Assembly: GCA_964344935.1 (NCBI GenBank)
Contig: CAYFPL010000001.1
Location: 868,001-932,000 of the forward strand
DNA from: GCA-2731375 sp964344935
GTDB lineage: Bacteria; Pseudomonadota; Alphaproteobacteria; GCA-2731375
Direction: 5' to 3'
Length of the DNA: 64,000 nucleotides
Shown piece by piece: positions 1-8,495 of this stretch (its first letter is position 1; every line of letters starts with the position of its first letter). Below the pieces are notes generated by a model. The model had not been told where the DNA came from. It was given only the letters and a program-made list of their open reading frames with translations, and ran no database searches. Both the position numbers and the translations under genes were made by a program.

Positions 1-1
1 A

Positions 2-856
2 ATGGGCTCGGCCATGGCCAGCCGCCTGAGCGAAGCGCAATACGATGTCATGGGCTATGACATCAGTGATGCGGTGCGGGAAAACTTGGCCACCCAAGGC
101 GTGAAGATGGGCGCCAGCCTGGCCGAGGCGTTGGCGGGGCGTACCACGGTATTGACCTCCCTGCCCGACCCGAAGGCTGTCGATGCCGCTTGGCTGGGCG
201 ATGAGGGCATCGCCGCCCTGGCCGAGCCCGGTAGCCTGATCATCGAATTGAGCACCATTGACCCAACGACCATGAAGATTGTGGCAGCAGCCGCGGCCGA
301 AAAGGGCCACATGGTGCTGGACTGTCCAGTCAGCGGCAGCCCCAACGAGGCCGGCACCGGCAAACTAGTGCTGCTGGTGGGCGGCGCGGACGATGCCGTG
401 GCACGGGGCGAGCCACTGTTCGATCTGCTAGGTCAGACCTGGAAACACACGGGAGATGTCGGCACCGCGAAGGTGGTAAAGATCGTCAACAACATGATGT
501 CCATGGGCAACGTGCTGGTGGCGGCCGAGGCGTTCTCCTTGGGCGTGTCCGCCGGCGTGGCGCCGGACCGGCTGTACGACGTGATCTCGGTCAGCGGCGG
601 GCGCTCGCACCATTTCACCAAGCGTTTTCCCAATGCCCTGAAAGGCGATTTCAGCCCCGGCTTCAAGATGGAACTGGGTGAGAAAGACCTCTCCCTCGGT
701 GTCGAATTGGGCCGGGCCAACAATCTGCCCACGCCGGCCGCCTCCATGATTAGAGAAATGTATGCCCTGGCCTTGGCCGAAGGTTTCGAGGGTCAGGACA
801 TCGTCGCGTTGCTGGCCATGTACGACAGATGGGCCGCGGGCGACGGTTCATCCTAG
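2..856 (+). CDS. NAD(P)-dependent oxidoreductase, 3-hydroxyisobutyrate dehydrogenase family (5' partial)
   Basis: Beta-hydroxyacid dehydrogenase, expected to oxidise a short hydroxy acid or reduce a semialdehyde with NAD(P). The visible protein starts at the end of the glycine-rich Rossmann motif (family GxGxMGxxMA; here MGSAMASRL), so about 10 N-terminal residues lie left of the window and the ATG at base 2 is probably an internal Met. Substrate loop DCPVSGSP is at visible residues 107-114, and the catalytic Lys is in VVKIVNN at about residue 160. The C-terminal all-helical domain is complete. The gene converges on the alpha/beta hydrolase, with only 9 bases between the stop codons. Family assignment is secure. 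Substrate (hydroxyisobutyrate, tartronate semialdehyde, succinate semialdehyde or other) cannot be read from sequence. Confidence 0.88.
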   Translation: MGSAMASRLSEAQYDVMGYDISDAVRENLATQGVKMGASLAEALAGRTTVLTSLPDPKAVDAAWLGDEGIAALAEPGSLIIELSTIDPTTMKIVAAAAAEKGHMVLDCPVSGSPNEAGTGKLVLLVGGADDAVARGEPLFDLLGQTWKHTGDVGTAKVVKIVNNMMSMGNVLVAAEAFSLGVSAGVAPDRLYDVISVSGGRSHHFTKRFPNALKGDFSPGFKMELGEKDLSLGVELGRANNLPTPAASMIREMYALALAEGFEGQDIVALLAMYDRWAAGDGSS

Positions 857-865
857 GCGACCAAT

Positions 866-1663
866 TTAAGACAACCCGTCGAGAAAATTCCGTAATGTCA
901 CGCTGCAGGCATCCGCGTGGGAGAACGGCAGGCCGTGCTTGGCGTGGGGGAAGATCCTGAGCTGCGCGTTGGGCAGACGATCGTACAAATCCGCCATCAC
1001 GGGCACGGGCACGAAGGGCGATGAATCCGCATGCATCAGCAAGGTCGGCGTTTCGATCGCGGCCAATTGCCCGCTTAGGTCTGATCCCACCAAGGTGCGC
1101 AACAAGGCCAGAACCGTGCCGGGATCGGCGCTGGCCTGCTGTTCCCGATACCAGGACCAGACGTCTGGCTTCAGTACGTTATCAAAGAAGCGGCCCGCCA
1201 TCATTTGGTCAGACCAAACGCCCATGCCCTGGCCGTTGATGACCGCCTCCCAGTTCTGCACATTCTCGATGGACGTGCCGATATGGGCGCCGTTGCTGAC
1301 CGTCAGGCTCGACAGCCGGTCCGGTTGCTCCAGGGCCACTTGCAACGCCACGGTGCCGCCAATGGATTCGCCGACCAAATGAAACCTGGCGCAATCAGTG
1401 GCATCTGCCAGGGCGATGATATTCGCCGCCAGATCGGCGATGGTCACGGCATCGTCCCCCGGCCGGGATTGTCCATGCCCCGGCATGTCGAAAGCGATGA
1501 TGCGATAGCGATCCGCCAGGGCCGCCGTCCAGCCCAGCCAGCAGCGCCACTGGGCGCCGACGCCATGATGGAACAAAATGGTCTCCGGCGCCTCGATCCA
1601 TGGCTGTGTCAGATCGATGACTTGGTATTGGATTTTATGTTTGGCGGTGCTCAGTTCCCTCAT
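866..1663 (-). CDS. alpha/beta fold hydrolase
   Basis: Single-domain alpha/beta hydrolase of 265 residues, probably an esterase, lactonase or C-C bond hydrolase. The oxyanion region FHHGVG is near residues 31-36, and the nucleophile elbow VGESIGG puts Ser near residue 100. A C-terminal Asp (MHADSS) and His (HAKHG) complete a plausible triad. The ATG at 1661-1663 is chosen because it overlaps the stop of the upstream sulfurtransferase as ATGA and begins a family-like N terminus; a longer in-frame extension into that gene is not supported. The overlap implies co-translation with the sulfurtransferase. Fold is sure, substrate unknown. Confidence 0.85.
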   Translation of the reverse strand: MRELSTAKHKIQYQVIDLTQPWIEAPETILFHHGVGAQWRCWLGWTAALADRYRIIAFDMPGHGQSRPGDDAVTIADLAANIIALADATDCARFHLVGESIGGTVALQVALEQPDRLSSLTVSNGAHIGTSIENVQNWEAVINGQGMGVWSDQMMAGRFFDNVLKPDVWSWYREQQASADPGTVLALLRTLVGSDLSGQLAAIETPTLLMHADSSPFVPVPVMADLYDRLPNAQLRIFPHAKHGLPFSHADACSVTLRNFLDGLS

Positions 1664-2529
1664 CGTCCCGCCTCCATGGGCAAGCTGTGGTCTTTGGCCC
1701 ATTCCGAAAGGGAATTGTCGTAGATGCCCACATTTTCGTGGCCCAAAAGGGCCAGGGCAAAGGCATCCACCGTCGCTGCAATGCCGCCGCCGCAATAGGT
1801 GACGACCTTCTGCGCCTCACTGACGCCAATCCCGGCGAATTTGTCCCGCAAACCGTCCTCATCCAGGAACGTGTTGTCATCTGCCAACAAATCCAATGCC
1901 GGCAGGCAAACACTCCCCGCAATAGCGCCGGGCCGGCCATAGTGGGTCTCGGAAATCCCCTCGTGCTGGGGCCGGGTCAGGGAATTGACGACCACTGATT
2001 GCTCGTCCGCCAAGGCGCCGAGAACCCCGTGCCGGTCGACGATCATGTCCTTGCGCCGCTCCGCCGTAAGGCTCGCGGGCAGGTAATTGCAGGGTTCTGT
2101 AGAAACCGGCCGGCCTTCCGCCGTCCACTTTTGCCAACCACCGTTCAGGACGGCAATGTTCTCCACACCGAATGTATGAAGCATCCACCAAACCCGCGTG
2201 GCCCAGGACACAGCAGCGGTGGAATAAAGCACCGTGCGGCAGCCATCGCCCAGGCCTTTTGCGCCCAAGGCTTGGGCAAAGGCTTCGGCCGAAGGCGTGG
2301 TGAAGCGAAAGGCGCCATTGGGATCGGACAGATCGGCCTGCAAATCCAGATGACCGGCTCCTGGAATGTGGCCCGCCTGGTAATCGGCCAAGCCGCTCTC
2401 GACCGTGAAAACCTTCTCCGGGTGTGGGATTAGATGCATGGTGCAATCGAATATTCGCAGATTACCGTCGTCGAGGTGGTCCGCCAGCCAGTCGGTCTCC
2501 ACCAAATATTCCCCATGCACGTAGGCCAT
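1660..2529 (-). CDS. sulfurtransferase (two-domain rhodanese, 3-mercaptopyruvate sulfurtransferase type)
   Basis: Thiosulfate or 3-mercaptopyruvate sulfurtransferase of 289 residues, which moves sulfane sulfur to an acceptor such as cyanide or a thiol. There are two rhodanese domains. The N-terminal one ends in the inactive loop YSTAAVSWATR, and the C-terminal one carries the catalytic Cys in TYCGGGIAAT at about residue 246. The CGGGI loop differs from the CG[ST]GVTA of classical mercaptopyruvate enzymes, so donor preference is open. It heads a two-gene unit with the alpha/beta hydrolase (4-base overlap) and is divergent from the ketopantoate-reductase-like gene, 56 bases away. Confidence 0.88.
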   Translation of the reverse strand: MAYVHGEYLVETDWLADHLDDGNLRIFDCTMHLIPHPEKVFTVESGLADYQAGHIPGAGHLDLQADLSDPNGAFRFTTPSAEAFAQALGAKGLGDGCRTVLYSTAAVSWATRVWWMLHTFGVENIAVLNGGWQKWTAEGRPVSTEPCNYLPASLTAERRKDMIVDRHGVLGALADEQSVVVNSLTRPQHEGISETHYGRPGAIAGSVCLPALDLLADDNTFLDEDGLRDKFAGIGVSEAQKVVTYCGGGIAATVDAFALALLGHENVGIYDNSLSEWAKDHSLPMEAGR

Positions 2530-2585
2530 CGCGGCTCGCCTCCCTATCCGTTTGGCGCTAGCATAAATGAAAACGGGAGGTTGCC

Positions 2586-3557
2586 ATGAAAATTTGCGTT
2601 ATCGGCGCCGGCGCCATGGGCGGGCTGTACGGCTGCCGCCTGCTGCTGTCCGGCCAGGACATACAGTTTATCGAGAAGAACCAGGGGGCCGTGGACGCTC
2701 TTAACAGCGGCGATTATCTCTACGACGGCATTGATGGCGAGCACCGCATCAAGGCGCCGGCGGCAACGGATGCCGCGGGCCTGCCCCCTGCCGATATCGC
2801 CTTCATCCATACGGATACCAACAACACCCGTGCAGCCGGCGAACACGCCCAGGCGGTGCTGAAGCCGGATGGCTGGGCGGTGACCTTTCAAAACGGCGTC
2901 GGCAATGTGGAAACCTTGAGCGAAGTTCTGGGCGCCGAGCGCGTGGTGGGTGGTATCAGTTATCACAGCGCCGCCTCGCCCGAACCAGGGCATGCTACCC
3001 ATACCAACGCCAACAAGACCTGGATTGGTGAACTGGGCGGCGGCGGCAGCGACCGGGTGGAACAACTGCAAGACCTTCTAAGCGGCGCTGGCTTCGATCC
3101 CCACATCGCGGACAGCATCCAATCCGTGATCTGGACCAAGTTCATGCTGAACTGCGCCGTCAATCCCATGTGCGCCATCACCGGCCTGCGATCGGGCGAG
3201 GTAGGAACGGACGAAGCAGCGGCCGAAATGCAAGGCCACATCCTGGACGAGACCCTGGCCGTGATCGCCGCCAAGGGCATCACCTTGAACGATCCCGACC
3301 CCAAAGGCTCTATTCAGCGGATCGTCGGCAAGGCCTTCAACAAGCCGTCCATGCTGCAGCACATGGAGGCGGGCATACAGACCGAGATCGACAGCCTGAA
3401 CGGCGCCGTGGTGCGCGAGGGCGCGGCCCTTGGCATTCCCACCCCCTACAACCACGCCCTAACCATGCTGATCAAGGCCCGCAATGGCCAGATGATCCGT
3501 ACCCTGCACGAGCCGCCCATCGACTACGAGGCCCTGGAAGCAGCGGCCAAGGGCTGA
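2586..3557 (+). CDS. 2-dehydropantoate 2-reductase family protein (ApbA/PanE-like)
   Basis: NADP-dependent reductase of the ketopantoate reductase family, 323 residues. The Rossmann motif IGAGAMGG is at residues 6-13, and the C-terminal domain includes WTKFMLNCAVNP, where the family places its catalytic Lys and a conserved Asn. The start follows GGGAGGTTGCC, a strong ribosome binding site. Pantothenate synthesis is the best known role, but alphaproteobacteria carry many paralogues acting on other 2-keto acids. The neighbour 20 bases downstream is an ATC-hydrolase-like gene rather than panB or panC, so I do not assign panE. Confidence 0.85.
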   Translation: MKICVIGAGAMGGLYGCRLLLSGQDIQFIEKNQGAVDALNSGDYLYDGIDGEHRIKAPAATDAAGLPPADIAFIHTDTNNTRAAGEHAQAVLKPDGWAVTFQNGVGNVETLSEVLGAERVVGGISYHSAASPEPGHATHTNANKTWIGELGGGGSDRVEQLQDLLSGAGFDPHIADSIQSVIWTKFMLNCAVNPMCAITGLRSGEVGTDEAAAEMQGHILDETLAVIAAKGITLNDPDPKGSIQRIVGKAFNKPSMLQHMEAGIQTEIDSLNGAVVREGAALGIPTPYNHALTMLIKARNGQMIRTLHEPPIDYEALEAAAKG

Positions 3558-3576
3558 ATAGATATCGGAGGACACC

Positions 3577-4038
3577 ATGGCAACATCAATCCTTGAGGCA
3601 ACCAAGATCCAGGCTCGCATCGTCATTCCAATCGTCAAGGCACTGGAAAAGGAATTGGGCAAAGAGCGGGCGCACGAGATCGTCGGCGAGGCGATCGCGG
3701 AATCCTATGTGGCGTACCGGGAGAAGCTCGGCTTTGAACCAAACGCCCATCCCCGGGACGAAGGCGAAGGCGTCGGCAACAAACCCGCCTTCCCGGTGGA
3801 GCGGGACGTGATCGAGGATACCGAGACCGCGTTCGGCCACAACATTACCGGCTGCGCCTTCGCTGACTATTTCCGGGCCATCGGCGAGCCCGAGATTGGC
3901 GCCCTGATGACATGCGGTGTGGATTTCGCGGCCGAGGCGCGCATGCGGCCCGATTGGGAGTTTTCCCGCACCCAGACCCGCATGCAGGGTGCTGACGTCT
4001 GCGATTTTCGCTGGCGCCGCCGCGAGGGCGGGTCCTGA
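3577..4038 (+). CDS. L-2-amino-thiazoline-4-carboxylic acid hydrolase-like protein
   Basis: Protein of 153 residues resembling the ATC hydrolase family (Pfam ATC_hydrolase), named for the Pseudomonas enzyme that opens the thiazoline ring on the route to L-cysteine. Recognisable features are the helical N-terminal half, the central acidic segment, MTCGVDFAAEA, and the C-terminal GADVCDFRWR (family pattern G-x-x-x-C-D-F-R). There is no signal peptide. It is translated just downstream of the ketopantoate-reductase-like gene and probably forms an operon with it. Most members of this family are uncharacterised, so the substrate is inferred only from the family name. Confidence 0.72.
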   Translation: MATSILEATKIQARIVIPIVKALEKELGKERAHEIVGEAIAESYVAYREKLGFEPNAHPRDEGEGVGNKPAFPVERDVIEDTETAFGHNITGCAFADYFRAIGEPEIGALMTCGVDFAAEARMRPDWEFSRTQTRMQGADVCDFRWRRREGGS

Positions 4039-4039
4039 G

Positions 4040-5026
4040 CTAACCGTCCACCGCGTCCCGCAAACGGGCAACGATGAAGTCCGGCACCTCGATCCAGCCC
4101 TCCGATAACTTCTGCCGACGCATAGCGGCGGAACGGTCGAAGGGCATGCGGACCGCTTCGCCGCCGGCGACGGGACGGGCCGTACGGACAGCCTCGGCAT
4201 ATTCCGTCACTTTGGCGCGGTAGTCGTCTTCCGGCATCATTAGATCCGGTTTCATGACCACGATCAGGTACCCGAAATCGGCTAATTCGGGGGGCTGCAT
4301 AGGGGAACCCGCCAGAACGCCCAAAAGCTGGACCACGTGCGCAAGACCCGAACCCTTGTGACCGCCCCAGGGTGTAAAGGCGCCTTCCAGGGCAGCGGCG
4401 GGATCCACGGTCGCCGCCCCGTCGGCGTCGAAGGCGCGACCCGGTTCAAGTTCTTCACCTTTGCGGCCGGCTAGAACCACTTCCGCATGCATGATCGATG
4501 ACGTACCGATGTCCCAAATGATGGGATCGGCGGTGCTGGGAAATCCGAAGCAGATGGGATTTGTGCCGAAACGTCCCTCGCTGGCACCATGGGGCGCCAC
4601 CCAGGGCGTGGCATTGGAAGCGATCATGCTCACCAAGCCCTCAGCCGCCGCCATCTCAGCATAGACAGACAGCATGCCGGTGTACCAGGTGCCATCCGCG
4701 CCCACCATGGCCAGGCCCGTCGTAGCGGCCTTTTCGATGGCGATCTCTGTCGCTCTATGGGCCACCACATATCCCACGTTGTCATGGCCCAGAAGTCGAG
4801 CCGAAACCGGGGTTTCGTGGGCCACTTCCACGTCCCGTTGGGGCGGACCGGTGCGCTGCAGCCGTTCCAGAATTGAGACCACCCGGGCCAACCCGCCATA
4901 TGCCAGACCACGCAACTCGCAATCGATGATGTGCGCAGCGATGACAGCGGCATTCTGCTGGCTATATCCCTGTCCGGCCATAACGGCTTCAACCAAGGCC
5001 CGTGCCTCGTCGATGGAAAGACGCAT
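4040..5026 (-). CDS. Ldh family oxidoreductase (malate/L-lactate/ureidoglycolate dehydrogenase fold)
   Basis: NAD(P)-dependent dehydrogenase of the YlbC/YiaK/ComC fold, 328 residues from the ATG at 5024-5026, which starts the family-typical MRLSIDEARALV. A 17-residue longer start at 5077 overlapping the deaminase is possible; neither has a clear Shine-Dalgarno. Family landmarks include FGTNPICFGFP and the HKGSGLA motif. The active-site motif normally reading SHGxxR is here YGGLAR (residues 43-48), and the later S-x-H-x-G is TWYTG, so the usual catalytic His is absent. The gene lies 13 bases after the deaminase stop and is likely co-transcribed with it. Confidence 0.8.
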   Translation of the reverse strand: MRLSIDEARALVEAVMAGQGYSQQNAAVIAAHIIDCELRGLAYGGLARVVSILERLQRTGPPQRDVEVAHETPVSARLLGHDNVGYVVAHRATEIAIEKAATTGLAMVGADGTWYTGMLSVYAEMAAAEGLVSMIASNATPWVAPHGASEGRFGTNPICFGFPSTADPIIWDIGTSSIMHAEVVLAGRKGEELEPGRAFDADGAATVDPAAALEGAFTPWGGHKGSGLAHVVQLLGVLAGSPMQPPELADFGYLIVVMKPDLMMPEDDYRAKVTEYAEAVRTARPVAGGEAVRMPFDRSAAMRRQKLSEGWIEVPDFIVARLRDAVDG

Positions 5027-5039
5027 TTTCGTGACCGGC

Positions 5040-5543
5040 TCAGGTGTGGCGTTCGACGAAAGCATCGAAGACGGCAACCATCTCCTCCACCATCATCTGC
5101 TCGGCCTTGAGGTCGCGTTGCTCGATGGGCAAGCCGACTTGTTCGCGCAATTCCTGATTGGACATACTGCGCGCCCATTTTGGATCATGGGCGGCAAGTT
5201 TGCCGAAGAAATCAGCGCTGTCGGAAGCGGCGCCCGCATAGAAAAAGCGCTTGATGCCGGCCTGGTACATCGTGGCGACGCACATGGCGCAGGGCTCGCC
5301 GGAGGTGTACATGTCTGCGCCGCCCAGGTTGGTGACTGACAGTCGGCGGCAGGCATCGCGGATCGCCTCCACCTCGCCGTGAGATGTGGGATCGAATGTA
5401 CCGTCGGCCCGGTTTAATCCTTCGCCGATGATCTTTCCGTCTTTCACCACCACGGCGCCATAGGGCAACGTTCCCGGCGTATCGATACTTTCCCGGGCGA
5501 TCTCNNNNNNNNNNATAGCCCGGGCCATGAAGGTTTCATGCAT
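5040..5543 (-). CDS. nucleoside deaminase (CDA/guanine deaminase-like), interrupted by an assembly gap
   Basis: Zinc-dependent deaminase of the cytidine/deoxycytidylate deaminase superfamily, about 167 residues. The zinc site is complete: H55 and the proton-shuttling E57 in HGEVEAI, and C85/C88 in GEPCAMC. The length and the trailing YAGAASDSADFFGK segment are closest to guanine-deaminase-like proteins. Ten N interrupt the N terminus at about residues 10-13. The flanks read ARA-I and EIARES, and homologues usually have a continuous ARAI[EL]xARE here, so only about one real base may be missing. Reading frame is kept through the gap. The next gene, an Ldh-family oxidoreductase, begins 13 bases downstream. 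Confidence 0.83.
   Translation of the reverse strand: MHETFMARAXXXXEIARESIDTPGTLPYGAVVVKDGKIIGEGLNRADGTFDPTSHGEVEAIRDACRRLSVTNLGGADMYTSGEPCAMCVATMYQAGIKRFFYAGAASDSADFFGKLAAHDPKWARSMSNQELREQVGLPIEQRDLKAEQMMVEEMVAVFDAFVERHT
5505..5514. other. assembly gap of 10 N
   Basis: Exactly ten ambiguous bases inside the deaminase gene. Exactly ten N is a common placeholder, and the true distance is unknown. The flanking codons suggest that a single base would restore an uninterrupted family-typical helix. Confidence 0.98.
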
Positions 5544-5607
5544 GTCGCTGTCTCCTCCCTTTCAGCCATACCACGATCATGCCCTAGGGCCGGGAAAGAG
5601 CGCAAAA

Positions 5608-6036
5608 CTATTCCTCGCGAAACCTCTCCTCGATCCGCCGGCGCAAATCCTCGCGCACCTGACGGAAGGCCTCCATCATCACGTCCCGGCTGCCATCGAT
5701 GCCGGTGGGATCCAGACTGGGCCAGTATTCCAATTCCACTGCCATGGTCCGGGTCAATTCCACCGCCTTGTGCTGGGCCTCCGGTGTCAGGCTGATCACC
5801 AGATCGAACGAGGTATCCTCCAGATCGTCGAAGGTTTTGGAAACATGTCCGGAAATATCCACATCGATCTCGGCCATGGCGGCGATGGCGAAGCCATCCA
5901 CACTGCCCTGGCGAACGCCAGCCGAATCCACATAGATCACATCGCCGAACAGCATCTTGGTCAGCCCTTCCGCCATGGGCGAACGCACGGAATTGAAATT
6001 ACAGGCAAAGAGCACACTGCCGGGCCGGCGCGTCAT
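5608..6036 (-). CDS. low-molecular-weight protein tyrosine phosphatase-like protein
   Basis: Cytoplasmic phosphatase of the LMWP/ArsC-thioredoxin-type fold, 142 residues. The P-loop C-x5-R is C12 to R18 in ACNFNSVRSP, and the general-acid Asp is D109 in the C-terminal SLDPTG. These residues support phosphoester hydrolysis; the second and third Cys used by thioredoxin-coupled arsenate reductases are absent, so arsenate reduction is unlikely. It follows the UPF0262 gene by 5 bases and ends the murA/his operon, a position that is conserved in many alphaproteobacteria. Confidence 0.85.
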   Translation of the reverse strand: MTRRPGSVLFACNFNSVRSPMAEGLTKMLFGDVIYVDSAGVRQGSVDGFAIAAMAEIDVDISGHVSKTFDDLEDTSFDLVISLTPEAQHKAVELTRTMAVELEYWPSLDPTGIDGSRDVMMEAFRQVREDLRRRIEERFREE

Positions 6037-6041
6037 TGGCT

Positions 6042-6515
6042 CTAGACCCTGATCTGCAAAATGCAGAGAAGTGTGAACAGGCGCCGGGCGGTTTCGTTGT
6101 CCACCGCGATCTTGCCGTCCAGCCGTTCACGCAGCAGATCGGAACCATCGTTGTGTAACCCGCGCCGCCCCATGTCGATGGCCTCGATCTTGGACGGCGA
6201 TGCGGTCTTAATGGCCTGAAAATAGCTCTCGCAAACAGTGAAATAGTCCTTAATGACCCGTCGGAACGGCGTCAATGGCATCAACACGCGCGTCAGAGGC
6301 ACTTCATCCATGTCATGGATGTCCAGGGCCAGACGGTTCTCCTCCATGCCCATGATCACGTGGTAGGGCCCTTCGAAGGCGCCGATGGGTTGAAAGCTGT
6401 TCTCTTCCAATAGGTCGTATATCGCCACGCGCCGCTCGTGCTCAATGTCCGGCGAGCGGCGGATAACCGTTTTCTCGTCAAGGGTGATACGGGCGATGCG
6501 CTGCCGGTCCGACAT
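6042..6515 (-). CDS. UPF0262 family protein
   Basis: Protein of 157 residues belonging to UPF0262, an alphaproteobacterial family of unknown function. It is recognised by its N-terminal RIARITLDE, the central HVIMGMEENRLALDI and the C-terminal GRRGLHNDGSDLLRERL. There is no signal peptide or membrane segment. It sits 8 bases after hisD and 5 bases before the phosphatase gene, the standard place for this family. Function cannot be inferred beyond co-expression with cell-wall and histidine genes. Confidence 0.88.
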   Translation of the reverse strand: MSDRQRIARITLDEKTVIRRSPDIEHERRVAIYDLLEENSFQPIGAFEGPYHVIMGMEENRLALDIHDMDEVPLTRVLMPLTPFRRVIKDYFTVCESYFQAIKTASPSKIEAIDMGRRGLHNDGSDLLRERLDGKIAVDNETARRLFTLLCILQIRV

Positions 6516-6523
6516 CGGGGGAC

Positions 6524-7831
6524 TTAGTCGCGCTTGTTCAAACGTATGGATATGGCGCGGGCATGCGCCGACAGGCCCTCGGCCTCGGCCAATATCATAG
6601 CGTCCTGTCCCAACGTGGCCAGACCATCGGCGGGGCAGCGAATGATTGAACTGCGCTTCATGAAATCCAGCACCGACAGCCCGGAACTGAACCGCGCCCC
6701 CCGTGCCGTAGGCAGCACATGGTTGGGGCCCGCAATATAGTCACCGATGGGTTCAGGCGAATGGGGCCCAAGGAAGATGGAGCCGGCATTCCTGATCCGC
6801 GCCAACATGCCCTCGTCATCGTCAAGGGCGATGGCCAGGTGTTCCGGTGCGATACGGTCCACCAATTCGACGGCCTCGTCCCAGGACCCGACGATGATGA
6901 CACAGCCGAAACGATTCCAGCTCTCCCGGGCGATCTCCGCTTTCGGCAAACTTGCCAACTGACCTTCTACGGCACTGACGACCCGTTCGGCGAAGTCCTG
7001 ATCATCCGTGATCAGGATGGATTGAGCGGCAGTATCATGTTCCGCCTGTGATAACAGGTCGGCGGCAATCCAAGCCGGGTCATTGTGGTTGTCCGCCAGG
7101 ACCAATATCTCAGACGGCCCTGCCACCATTTCGATGCCGACGGTGCCGAAGACCTGGCGTTTCGCCGTCGCCACATAAGCGTTGCCAGGTCCGACAATCT
7201 TGTCCACCGCAGCGATGCTTTCCGTACCGTAGGCCAGGGCAGCAATGGCCTGGGCCCCGCCGACGCGGTAAATCTCGTCAATCCCGGCAATGCGCGCCGC
7301 CGCCAGGACCAGTGGGTTCAAGTCCCCATCGGGCGTGGGCACCGCCATGGCAATGCGGGGCACACCGGCCACCTTGGCGGGAATGGCATTCATCAATAGG
7401 GAGGATGGATAGCTGGCCAACCCGCCCGGTACATAGAGGCCCACTGCCGCTACGGCCGTCCAGCGGTGCCCCAATTCGATACCCTTGTCGTCGGTATAGC
7501 GGTCGTCCTCGGGCATCTGACGAACATGATAGGCGACAATGCGATCATGGGCGTGTTCCAAGGCACTGATCTGTTCGCCCGGCACCTGGTCCATGGCCTG
7601 ATCCAGCGCCGCCGACGGCAGCCGCAGATCGGCCGCGCCATAGTCCACCCGGTCGAACCTCTTCGTGTAGTCCAGCAGCGCGGCATCGCCCCGCTTCCTG
7701 ACCTCGGCCAGGATTTCCGCCACCGCTCTATCGACGTCCACTGCCGCCTCTCGCTTGTCGGCCAGGAAGGCCGCGAAACGTGCCGCAAAATCCGCCTGGC
7801 GGCTATGTAGTCTAAGCGGCATCGAGAGCAC
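6524..7831 (-). CDS. hisD: histidinol dehydrogenase
   Basis: Zinc enzyme that oxidises L-histidinol to L-histidine with two NAD in the last two steps of histidine synthesis. Length of 432-435 residues matches the family. Landmarks are YVPGGLASYPSS, GGAQAIAALAYGT, the GPGNAYV loop, VAGPSEI, the catalytic IAPEHLAI (Glu/His pair) and the zinc-side SPEPIGDY...GPNHVLPT. The start may be 7831 or the ATG three codons later (7822); both lie inside the 3' end of hisG, giving an overlap of 11-20 bases and probable translational coupling. Confidence 0.96.
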   Translation of the reverse strand: MLSMPLRLHSRQADFAARFAAFLADKREAAVDVDRAVAEILAEVRKRGDAALLDYTKRFDRVDYGAADLRLPSAALDQAMDQVPGEQISALEHAHDRIVAYHVRQMPEDDRYTDDKGIELGHRWTAVAAVGLYVPGGLASYPSSLLMNAIPAKVAGVPRIAMAVPTPDGDLNPLVLAAARIAGIDEIYRVGGAQAIAALAYGTESIAAVDKIVGPGNAYVATAKRQVFGTVGIEMVAGPSEILVLADNHNDPAWIAADLLSQAEHDTAAQSILITDDQDFAERVVSAVEGQLASLPKAEIARESWNRFGCVIIVGSWDEAVELVDRIAPEHLAIALDDDEGMLARIRNAGSIFLGPHSPEPIGDYIAGPNHVLPTARGARFSSGLSVLDFMKRSSIIRCPADGLATLGQDAMILAEAEGLSAHARAISIRLNKRD

Positions 7832-8471
7832 CCCGGAACCGGTCGATCCATTTTGACAGATCCCCTGGCCGGGTTTTCGCAGCCGCCCGGTTGACGATCA
7901 GCCGGGATGTGACGTCCGCAATGCGTTCCACTTCCACCAGCCCGTTGGCGCGCAGAGTCTCGCCGCTGCTGACCAGGTCGACGATGCGCCGGCATAGGCC
8001 CAAACTGGGCGCCAGCTCCATGGCACCGTTCAGGTGGATACATTCCGCCTGCACGCCGCGGGCGGCAAAATGACGCCGGGTGATTTCAGGGTACTTGGTG
8101 GCAACGCGGATATGGCTCCACTTGCCAGGATCATCCGCGGCCAGCATTTCGGCTGGTTCCGCCACCGCCATGTGGCAGCGGCCGATGCCCAGATCAAGCG
8201 GTGCATAGATCTCCGGATACTGGAACTCCATCAACACATCGTTGCCGGCGATGCCGATCTGGGCCGCACCGAAGGCAACGAATGTGGCCACATCGAAACT
8301 GCGCACGCGGACGATTTCCAGGTCCGGAATGTTGGTGGTAAAACGCAAAAGGCGGGACTCCGGATCATCAAAAGCAGCTTCCGGCTCGATACCGGCACCA
8401 CGCAGCAACGGCATGGCCTCCTGCAATATCCGGCCCTTGGGCAGCGCCATGACAAGCTTTTGCGCCATCAC
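7812..8471 (-). CDS. hisG: ATP phosphoribosyltransferase, short form
   Basis: First enzyme of histidine biosynthesis, joining ATP and PRPP. The 219-residue length and absence of a C-terminal ACT-like regulatory domain make it the short HisG(S) type, which in known cases needs the HisRS-like subunit HisZ. N-terminal LVMALPKGRI, the FGAAQIGIAGNDVLME segment and the PRPP-site VDLVSSGETLRANGL are visible. No hisZ is in this window. The gene lies 24 bases after the DUF2948 gene and overlaps hisD. Confidence 0.95.
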   Translation of the reverse strand: MMAQKLVMALPKGRILQEAMPLLRGAGIEPEAAFDDPESRLLRFTTNIPDLEIVRVRSFDVATFVAFGAAQIGIAGNDVLMEFQYPEIYAPLDLGIGRCHMAVAEPAEMLAADDPGKWSHIRVATKYPEITRRHFAARGVQAECIHLNGAMELAPSLGLCRRIVDLVSSGETLRANGLVEVERIADVTSRLIVNRAAAKTRPGDLSKWIDRFRGALDAA

Positions 8472-8495
8472 CTATTCCCGTAGCTCCAATCCGCC

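Noticed and set aside
5608..6036. Arsenate reductase assignment for the low-molecular-weight phosphatase
   Set aside because: Only the P-loop Cys is present; the extra Cys pair needed by thioredoxin-coupled ArsC is absent and no arsenic genes are near.
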